Source: Pirellulales bacterium (GTDB lineage: Bacteria > Planctomycetota > Planctomycetia > Pirellulales > JAICIG01). From it: a DNA stretch of 64,000 bases. The position numbers were made by a program, and so were the translations under genes. The DNA lies in contig DATLUO010000039.1 in assembly GCA_035533075.1 (NCBI GenBank), positions 54,433-118,432 of the forward strand, read 5' to 3'. Of the stretch, positions 58,347 through 64,000 are shown piece after piece (the first letter of the stretch is position 1; each line of letters begins with the position of its first letter). The notes beneath the pieces were generated by a model that made no database searches, was not told where the DNA came from, and was given only the letters and a program-made list of their open reading frames with translations.

Positions 58347-59651
58347 ATGAGCCAGCAAAAAGCATCGCGTCGCGATTTTCTCCGCAAGTCTGCCGCCGCC
58401 GGCGCGCTGGTGGCCGCGCCGTGGGTCATTCCCGCCCGTGCCTTGGGCCGCGAGGGAAAGATCGCCCCCAGCGAAACCATCAACCTGGGCGTGATCGGCA
58501 TCGGTCCGCGATGCACGTACGATCTGAAGGCCATGCTCGGCCTGACCGACGTGCGGTGCCTGGCCATCGCCGACGTGCAGGCCAGCCGCCGCGAGGCCGG
58601 CAAGAAGCTGGTCGATGAACACTACGGCAACCAGGACCTCAAGCTCTATCGCGATTTTCGCGAGTTGCTCGACCGCAAAGACATCGACGCCGTGCTGATC
58701 GCCACCGGTGACCGCTGGCACGGCCCGGCCTCAATGCTGGCCGCCGAGGCAGGCAAAGACGTCTACAGCGAAAAGCCGTGCGGCCTGACCATCGGCCTCT
58801 GCCAGCAGCTTGCCGACACAATCAAGCGCACGGGCCGGGTGTTTCAAGCCGGCACGCAACGGCGGAGCGTGCCGAACTTTCAGCAGGCGGTCGAGCTGGC
58901 CCATAGCGGCAAGCTGGGCAAGGTCCGCACGCTTTATGCCTCGGTCTACACGCCGTCGCTCGACAACGCCTGGCTCGCCGGCGAGCCGACGCCGGCCCGC
59001 GAAGTGGTCGATTGGAACCTCTGGCTCGGCCCGGCCCCCTGGCGGCCGTTCAACAGCCAATATGTGGCGGGCAGGTGGCGCGGCTACTGGGACTTCGATT
59101 CGGGGGCCAAGCTGTTGGACTGGGGCGCCCACACCGTCGACCTATGCCAATGGGCGAACAAGGCCGACGACACGATGCCGATCGAATTCGAGCCCCACGA
59201 CAACGGCATCACGGCCCAGTATGCCAACGGGGTGAAGTTGGTGCTCGATTTCCTCAAGACGCCGTTCGGTGAACGTCCGGGCTGGGTGCAGCACTTGGGC
59301 ACGTGCCCTGTGCGGTTCGTCGGCGACGAGGGGTCGGTCGAGACGGGCGACAGCGGCGAGATTGAAGTCTCTTCGGCGGCCTTGAAAAGCGAACTGAACG
59401 CGCCGGGAAAGAAGAAAGTGGTGGGGCTCGACGTTTCGGCGCATGCCAGAAACTTCTTTGATTGCGTCCGCTCGCGCGACCTGCCGGCGGCGAATGCCCA
59501 GGTGATGCGGCGTTCGCACATTGCCTGCCATGCCGCGGCGCTCGCCTGGATCTTGAAGCGTCCGCTGAAGCTCGACCCCGTCAAGGAAGAGTTCGTCAAC
59601 GACGACGAAGCCAACCGGCTGCGGACGCGGGCGGCACGCGCGTGGAGTTGA
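58347..59651 (+). CDS. Gfo/Idh/MocA family oxidoreductase with Tat signal
   Basis: A 434-residue NAD(P)-dependent sugar-type oxidoreductase. A twin-arginine signal (SRRDFLRKSAAAGALVAAPW at about 7-26) directs export. The Rossmann fold (INLGVIGIGPRCTYDLKAML) and the EKP motif in YSEKPCGLTIGLC are intact. The C-terminal domain contains WNLWLGPAPWRPFN and DWGAHTVDLCQWAN, typical of the large planctomycete Tat-exported Gfo/Idh/MocA set thought to act in polysaccharide breakdown. The substrate is not defined. AGAGG precedes the ATG at 58347. Single gene, followed by DUF1598 on the same strand after 201 bases. Confidence 0.92.
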   Translation: MSQQKASRRDFLRKSAAAGALVAAPWVIPARALGREGKIAPSETINLGVIGIGPRCTYDLKAMLGLTDVRCLAIADVQASRREAGKKLVDEHYGNQDLKLYRDFRELLDRKDIDAVLIATGDRWHGPASMLAAEAGKDVYSEKPCGLTIGLCQQLADTIKRTGRVFQAGTQRRSVPNFQQAVELAHSGKLGKVRTLYASVYTPSLDNAWLAGEPTPAREVVDWNLWLGPAPWRPFNSQYVAGRWRGYWDFDSGAKLLDWGAHTVDLCQWANKADDTMPIEFEPHDNGITAQYANGVKLVLDFLKTPFGERPGWVQHLGTCPVRFVGDEGSVETGDSGEIEVSSAALKSELNAPGKKKVVGLDVSAHARNFFDCVRSRDLPAANAQVMRRSHIACHAAALAWILKRPLKLDPVKEEFVNDDEANRLRTRAARAWS

Positions 59652-59852
59652 TGCGATGCGCCCCGGAAACCCCACCTTTGGTGAACTGACAGAATCTGTC
59701 AGTTGATAACGCAAGGCGCTGGCGAACCGGCGATTTTCTCATTTTTCTTCACACGCGGGGGCGGGCGAGTGTACAATAAACGCTCCAATTGCGGTGCGGC
59801 GCCGCGCCGCTGGTTCCGGTCAGAGTGGTGGGGATCGAAAGGGAGAGGTTCC

Positions 59853-61208
59853 ATGACATCCGCTTCTCGTTGCACAATCCGTCGATTGAGTGTGCTGTCG
59901 TTCGCAGTGGTCTTGTTCTTCGGTGTGGCCTTCAGCGGGACGGCACAGGCCCAGTTCTTCCGCCAGGCGGTGGGCGGCATTTCCATCGATCCCAAGGGCG
60001 TGCTGGCCAACGCCGAGCGCGACCATAACGGCCTGCGGCAATTCTGGCTCGATCTGCTCAAGCCCGTGCCCGGCGATCTCAAGCAGGCCTCGAAGCTGCG
60101 AAAGATTTCGCTGCGCGGGCTGGCGGAGTTGTTGGGCGGCCTGAAAGACAAGGCCGCGTTGCCCGATGAGGTCCGCTTCCTGGCCGGACTGCAACGCATC
60201 GAATATGTGATGGTGTATCCTGACTTGAACGACATCGTGCTCGTCGGTTTCGGCGAAGGCTGGAAGGTCGATGAACGTGGCAATGTCGTGGGCGTGACGA
60301 CGGGGCGCCCCGTAATGGAGATTGACGATCTGGTGGTGGCCCTGCGGACCGCCGGTGAGGCTGCCCGTGGCGGCATTCAATGCTCGATCGATCCAACGCA
60401 AGAAGGGTTGGCGCGCATTCAACAGATGGCGCCGCAATTCGCGATCCCGAATCTTGACCCGCGGGTCGTGGGTCCGGAGGTCGAGCGGGCGCTGGGACCG
60501 CAAACGATCTCGTTCCACGGCATTCCGCCCACGAGCCGCTTTGCCCACATCCTGCTGGCCGCCGACTTCCGCATGAAGCGGTTGGCGATGAAGTTCGAGC
60601 CGACGCCGGTGCGCGGTCTGCCGAGCTATCTGGACATGATCAAGGGCCGGATGCAGGCCATGAACATGCTGCCGCGGTGGTGGCTGACGACGAACTACGA
60701 CCCGCTCTTGACCGACAACGACGGCCTGGCCTGGCAACTTCGCGGGGCGGGCGTGAAGGCCATGACGGAAGATGACTTCCTGGACGCCAACGGCGAGCGA
60801 AAGCACACCGGCAAGTCGAGCGCAGCGGCGCAGAAGTGGGCCGACCAGATGACGAGCAAGTACGACGAGCTTTCGTTGAAGGAACCGATCTTCGGCGAGC
60901 TGCGCAACTGCATGGACTTGGCCGTGATCGCGGCCCTGATCTTCCAGAAAAACCTGGCTGCCAAGGCCGCGCTCGACTTCGGCGCGTTGCTCGACGAAAA
61001 CGTCTATCCGACCGAGCAATTCAACCTGCCCAAGCAGGTCGACACCAAGTGCAGCTTTGTCCGTGCCTCGGACCGCTACATTCTTAGCGCATCGGGCGGG
61101 GTGCAGATCAACTCCTGGGCCGACGCCCACCGCAGCGAGCCCGGCGATCTGAAGCCCGTCCGCACGCAGGTGGCCGAGGGACGCGGCAAAGCCTGGTGGT
61201 GGAACTAG
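59853..61208 (+). CDS. DUF1598 domain secreted protein
   Basis: A 451-residue exported protein with a signal peptide (cleavage near residue 33, after GTAQA). The body matches DUF1598, a domain known almost only from planctomycetes: QFFRQAVGGISIDPKGVL, LRKISLRGLAEL, LQRIEYVMVYPDLNDIVLVG, DPTQEGLARIQQMA, FHGIPPTSRFAHILLAADFRMKRL in part, and PRWWLTTNYDPLL. Its function is unknown. The ATG at 59853 follows GGGAGAGG. It is a single gene with a repeat-rich downstream region. This gene is one of the strongest taxonomic hints in the window. Confidence 0.9.
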   Translation: MTSASRCTIRRLSVLSFAVVLFFGVAFSGTAQAQFFRQAVGGISIDPKGVLANAERDHNGLRQFWLDLLKPVPGDLKQASKLRKISLRGLAELLGGLKDKAALPDEVRFLAGLQRIEYVMVYPDLNDIVLVGFGEGWKVDERGNVVGVTTGRPVMEIDDLVVALRTAGEAARGGIQCSIDPTQEGLARIQQMAPQFAIPNLDPRVVGPEVERALGPQTISFHGIPPTSRFAHILLAADFRMKRLAMKFEPTPVRGLPSYLDMIKGRMQAMNMLPRWWLTTNYDPLLTDNDGLAWQLRGAGVKAMTEDDFLDANGERKHTGKSSAAAQKWADQMTSKYDELSLKEPIFGELRNCMDLAVIAALIFQKNLAAKAALDFGALLDENVYPTEQFNLPKQVDTKCSFVRASDRYILSASGGVQINSWADAHRSEPGDLKPVRTQVAEGRGKAWWWN

Positions 61209-61212
61209 GGGT

Positions 61213-61341
61213 TGATTTTGGATTTTCGATTTTGGATTGCCACCGAACGTGGGGTGGGGCAAGCGAGCTTGCGAGCGCCGGCCCACCGTGAATCGGGCGT
61301 CAGGCTCTTGGTCGCAAACCCGCGCCTGAAGCCTGACGCCT
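61213..61341. repeat. ATTTTGG array, family A arm and GGCGTCAGGC hairpin
   Basis: Between convergent DUF1598 and HD-domain genes lie an ATTTTGG heptamer array (61213-61238), a single palindrome A arm (61251-61287) and a 10-bp hairpin GGCGTCAGGC (61297-61306) / GCCTGACGCC (61332-61341) built from the same CCTGACG word seen in lptE. The hairpin is followed by CTTTT on the plus strand, so it may terminate the DUF1598 transcript. Confidence 0.8.
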
Positions 61342-61356
61342 TTTCCACGTCGTGCC

Positions 61357-61881
61357 CTATAACTCCGCTTCCACTTGTTTGACAGCGGCATTCACGAGAT
61401 CGAGCACGTGCTTCCATTCGTCGGGGAAGTTGGGGCCGAAACGCTCGACCGCCTCACGGGCCTTTTCAATCTTCTTGCGGCGCTGTTGCTGGCCCATGCC
61501 GAAGGAGTCGAGCAGATTGTCGTAAACGTCGGCCAGCTTGCACAACTGCACGGCCAGCGGGGCCGCGGCCAGCGCGTCGAGATAGTCACGCTCGCGCGTC
61601 TCTTCCGGTAGGCGTTTGTCTTTCGTGAGCGCCGCCACGTAGTCGGCCACGCGCGTGCCGAACTTCTCGCTCAGATCGTCGTGGTCGGTGCGCGTGTCTT
61701 CGATCGTGTCGTGCAGCACGGCCGCCATCAGCGCTTCGGCATCGGTTACGCCAAAGAGTTGCGAGGCCACCGTCATGACCCTCAGCGGGTGCGCAATGTA
61801 GGGAGTCTCGCCGTCTTTGCGATACTGGCCCTCGTGTGCCCGTGCCGCGAAGGAAATGGCGGATAGCAATTGGACGTTCAA
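61357..61881 (-). CDS. HD-domain protein, MESH1/SpoT-hydrolase-like
   Basis: A 174-residue HD hydrolase alone, without synthetase, TGS or ACT domains. AARAHEGQYRKDGETPYIAHPLRV has the first His, and MAAVLHDTIEDTRTDHDDL the HD pair and ED of the ppGpp hydrolase (MESH1/small alarmone hydrolase) group, then VADYVAALTKDKRL and KLADVYDNLLD. It may degrade (p)ppGpp or another nucleotide. The start is a TTG at 61881 overlapping the upstream stop (TTGA at 61878-61881). Length matches MESH1-like proteins of about 180 residues. The preceding small gene is coupled to it. Confidence 0.82.
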   Translation of the reverse strand: MNVQLLSAISFAARAHEGQYRKDGETPYIAHPLRVMTVASQLFGVTDAEALMAAVLHDTIEDTRTDHDDLSEKFGTRVADYVAALTKDKRLPEETRERDYLDALAAAPLAVQLCKLADVYDNLLDSFGMGQQQRRKKIEKAREAVERFGPNFPDEWKHVLDLVNAAVKQVEAEL

Positions 61882-62114
61882 GGTCGCAGACTCTCCAGAT
61901 AGGCGATAACCTGCTCGGTGGTATAGCCGGGGCCTTCCGCACGCTGCTTAAGCTCTTCGTCACTTAATTCCGGCATCGCTTGCAAGGCGGCATACCGATC
62001 GGGATGCGGCGTAAATCTGCCGAATACGTATCCCGATTCCGTGCAAAACTCCAGTGGCTCAGACAAGTAAGAGAGTTTGCTCAGCAAATCATCGTCAATG
62101 ACAATGCGGGTCAT
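61878..62114 (-). CDS. Small hypothetical protein upstream of the HD gene
   Basis: A 78-residue protein: MTRIVIDDDLLSKLSYLSEP, FCTESGYVFGRFTPHPDRYA and LSDEELKQRAEGPGYTTEQV. This is a common planctomycete small protein type, whose LSDEEL...GYTTEQVIAYLE ending resembles antitoxin-like proteins. It could serve as an antitoxin to a lost toxin or as a regulator. ATG 62114 follows GGAGAA. It overlaps the HD gene by four bases, so cotranslation is likely. Its own upstream DNA is a pair of large palindromes. Confidence 0.65.
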   Translation of the reverse strand: MTRIVIDDDLLSKLSYLSEPLEFCTESGYVFGRFTPHPDRYAALQAMPELSDEELKQRAEGPGYTTEQVIAYLESLRP

Positions 62115-62156
62115 AAGAGCGGTTCTCCGGAACGTAAAGGCATCGCCCGACGCATT

Positions 62157-62226
62157 ATATACTTCACGCGGCCAAGAATGAGACGTTCGCGGCAAAACGT
62201 CTCATTCTCGGCCGCGTGAAGTATAT
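62157..62226. repeat. Palindrome family D, complete copy
   Basis: Arms of 31 bp (62157-62187 and 62196-62226) with ATATACTTCACGCGGCCAAG and its complement pair with one G-T-type mismatch around an 8-nt loop, CGCGGCAA. Single-arm copies are at 35888-35914 and at 23262-23300, where it overlaps the rsmD stop. The 396-base gap between 62115 and 62510 holds this and family C, and no gene. Confidence 0.9.
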
Positions 62227-62310
62227 CGCGCGTCCTCTCATCGCTCCATCGGATCTCGGCGGCCATAGCCGTGCCGCGGAGCAACGCCTCTCTGTTCGGC
62301 CGCCGCCGCG

Positions 62311-62390
62311 TCTGTAGGGAACGCCCTCCGTGGCGTTCCGCATGGTCCTTCGGTTGGCCGCGGAACGCCACGGAGGGCGTTCCCTACAGA
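62311..62390. repeat. Palindrome family C, complete copy
   Basis: Perfect 30-bp arms (62311-62340 and 62361-62390), including TCTGTAGGGAACGCCCTCCG, enclose a 20-nt loop. A diverged single arm is at 9706-9735. The element sits 120 bases upstream of the lipoprotein gene. Confidence 0.92.
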
Positions 62391-62510
62391 GATCGCGACA
62401 CCACCAACCAAAAACTTGAAGCCACCCGCTTCGCCGCCGGGTATGTATGATGGAAGGGATGGTTGTCGAACCAGGCCAACTTTCCCCTTGCCTGAAAGGA
62501 CCGTTTGCCG

Positions 62511-63896
62511 ATGCCGAAGTGCCGCTTCGCCGCAGCCGTCGCGCTGTGTCTCTGCTGGTCGGCCGGATGCCAGGACCATAATCGCTATGAAATCGAGCTT
62601 CAGCCGGAAGGTGCCGAAATCGTCCGCACTCTGACAGTCTGGCGCGTGCCGGAAAACCGCGGCAAAGACCGCTTTCCGCTCGCGGAACTGAAACGCCTCG
62701 CCTCCCGCTATCCCGCGGAGCTGCCGGCCGCGCCGGGCCGGCACGTGTTCCGCGGCCGCTTCGGCCCCAAACTGCCCGACGACGTGGGCGGGTCGGGCGA
62801 TTACCACTTCACGGTGACCTCGTTGGGCACCGCGGCGGTCTATGTCGAGCGGTTCCGCGGTAGCGACGACTTGGAACTGCACATCGACGACCGTCGCCGG
62901 GCCGCCGATGAATTGACGAACCTGCTCGTCGGTTGGTTCCAGAGCGAAATCGGCCGCGACCCCAACTTTGCCCGCATCCGGGTTTTCCTCGATCGCGACT
63001 TCCGCCACGATCTGCGGAACCTCAGCCACTACTGGGCCATGGCCCGCGTCAGCGGACAGCGGCAGTCCAGTTTGCACCAAGAGTATTGGGTACGGGCGGC
63101 CATGTACCTGGTCGAGCATGGCTACTTCCGCTTGGAGGAAGTTCCGGCCGCGATTCACGTCGAGGCGACCAACGACGCCGCCCAGCAGGTCCGCTTTGTG
63201 ATCGATCTGCTGTCGCGAAAGATCGCGCCGGAAAACCAGCCGTCGATCGCCCGTTCGCTGGGCTTTCTCATCGACACGTCACAAGCGGAAAAGTCGCTCG
63301 ATGCCTACCTGCGGTCGACTCCGCAGTTCCGCCGCCGCGAGCAGCTTTGGCGTCGCAGTCAGAGCACCGACCCGGCGGCGCCGCCGCCCGATCCGAAAGA
63401 CGTTGTGCTCGAATTGGTGGCGCGGCTGTTCTTCGGCCTCGACCTGCTGAGCCAGAACGACGAATTGCGCGTGGCACTTTCGACGCCGCTACAGCCCTTC
63501 GCCACGAACGGCACGTGGTTGTCGGCATCGAGCCAGGTGGTGTGGACGGCGTCGATCGCTCAGGGGCACGAACTGCCGATGTTGGCCTACGCGTCGTGGA
63601 GCGTGCCCGACGTGCCGTTTCAAGAGAAGCACTTGGGTGGCATTGCCCTGACCGGCGAGGATCTGGCAAACTATGTCGCTTGGTACACCGGTCTGGTGCC
63701 GGGCCAGCGCAACGAGTGGGACAGTTTCCTCACGGACTTGCAACCGGGTGCGGGCTTGAGCGACACAGTGCGCGGCTTTGCGTTTGCGCGGGCCGGAGGC
63801 GAAACGCCGGCAGGCGCCCCCGCCATCGAGACCGACGTGGCCAACTACGTGAAGAAGCTGTTGCTGCCCAATCTGCCGCGTAGCCCGCGGCGGTAG
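62511..63896 (+). CDS. Hypothetical secreted lipoprotein
   Basis: A 461-residue protein with a lipoprotein signal (LCWSAGC, Cys about residue 20). No known domain is recognised. The body has strand-rich early sequence (RYEIELQPEGAEIVRTLTVW, GSGDYHFTVTSLGTAAVYVE, each in part), then a helical region with ADELTNLLVGWFQSEIG and later VVLELVARLFFGLDLLSQND. The C-terminal part ends VANYVKKLLLPNLP. Composition and size suit a periplasmic or outer-membrane-anchored protein. ATG 62511 is chosen because the signal peptide begins there (GAAAGGA lies 8 bases upstream). A two-codon longer TTG start is possible. It is a single gene. Confidence 0.72.
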   Translation: MPKCRFAAAVALCLCWSAGCQDHNRYEIELQPEGAEIVRTLTVWRVPENRGKDRFPLAELKRLASRYPAELPAAPGRHVFRGRFGPKLPDDVGGSGDYHFTVTSLGTAAVYVERFRGSDDLELHIDDRRRAADELTNLLVGWFQSEIGRDPNFARIRVFLDRDFRHDLRNLSHYWAMARVSGQRQSSLHQEYWVRAAMYLVEHGYFRLEEVPAAIHVEATNDAAQQVRFVIDLLSRKIAPENQPSIARSLGFLIDTSQAEKSLDAYLRSTPQFRRREQLWRRSQSTDPAAPPPDPKDVVLELVARLFFGLDLLSQNDELRVALSTPLQPFATNGTWLSASSQVVWTASIAQGHELPMLAYASWSVPDVPFQEKHLGGIALTGEDLANYVAWYTGLVPGQRNEWDSFLTDLQPGAGLSDTVRGFAFARAGGETPAGAPAIETDVANYVKKLLLPNLPRSPRR

Positions 63897-63930
63897 TGGT
63901 TAGTGGTTTTCGTGGTTAGTGGCGAGCGGC

Positions 63931-64000
63931 GTAAGGTGGGGCAAGCGAGCTTGCGAGCGCTGGCCCACCGTAATCGGCCTGAACCCCGAACCCCGAACCC
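63931..64000. repeat. Family A arm and CCTGAAC/CCCGAAC heptamers at the window edge
   Basis: A single palindrome A arm variant (63931-63969, GGTGGGGCAAGCGAGC...GGCCCACC) is followed by a heptamer array CCTGAAC-CCCGAAC-CCCGAAC (63978-63998) that runs off the end of the window. No coding sequence is visible from 63897 on. Confidence 0.85.

Noticed and set aside
1..64000. tRNA, rRNA and riboswitch genes
   Set aside because: I looked for cloverleaf-like arms ending in CCA, conserved rRNA segments and known riboswitch cores and found none convincing. A covariance-model search would be needed to exclude them fully.

Overview
The window is a gene-dense, GC-rich stretch of a bacterial chromosome that looks like an uncultivated planctomycete, probably of the Pirellulales. 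The call rests on gene content: a DUF1598 secreted protein, a MoxR/DUF58/BatA-type operon, a MerR regulator paired with a VIT-vWA protein, an ABC-2 permease fused to a planctomycete-type C-terminal domain, large periplasmic proteins with Pro/Glu/Asp-rich linkers, and Gram-negative envelope genes (TolC, LptE, BamD-like, LolCDE-like). No rRNA, tRNA or CRISPR array was seen.

Layout. 0.3-4.3 kb: MoxR ATPase, DUF58 and BatA-like genes. 4.5-12.9 kb: mostly minus strand, with a GntR-controlled ABC exporter operon, then a DUF971 / DUF1445 / PaaK-like ligase set and a small secreted helical protein. 13.0-17.2 kb: a thiol-redox neighbourhood with a redoxin interrupted by one in-frame TGA, a peroxiredoxin, a TlpA remnant, a zinc-finger membrane protein, a Crp/Fnr regulator and an acetyltransferase. 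17.3-21.3 kb: lysS and a LolCDE-like ABC pair. 21.4-22.1 kb: two truncated genes joined end to end (group II intron reverse transcriptase and aspartyl protease). 22.2-35.8 kb: pgl, rsmD, a TolC-like lipoprotein, an M19 dipeptidase, an FKBP isomerase, trpE, a PpiD/SurA-like membrane protein and topA. 35.9-41.6 kb: serS, a possible two-gene RHH module, and MerR plus VIT-vWA. 41.7-49.1 kb, minus strand: a giant MscS channel, folP, lptE, a BamD-like gene, recO and ybeY. 49.6-55.4 kb: a glycosyltransferase, xylB, toxin-antitoxin and restriction-modification debris, an eroded Mrp antiporter operon (E, F, short G) and a MazEF-like pair. 55.5-63.9 kb: a U32 peptidase-family protein, a Gfo/Idh/MocA oxidoreductase, DUF1598, an HD-domain pair and a lipoprotein.

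Two themes stand out. First, the redoxin at 13267-14454 has a single TGA exactly where the first cysteine of its CxxC motif should be. The frame stays open and family-like on both sides, and a 7-bp hairpin with a G-first loop begins 19 nt downstream, as expected of a bacterial SECIS element. It is therefore a selenoprotein candidate (UxxC), with a nonsense mutation as the main alternative. Second, the intergenic DNA is full of at least five families of large palindromes and several tandem repeats that all have a 7-nt period although the words differ. Several of these repeats run into coding sequence: they supply stop codons (lysS, rsmD, DUF1445 gene), the signal-peptide region of lptE and the C-terminal tail of ybeY.
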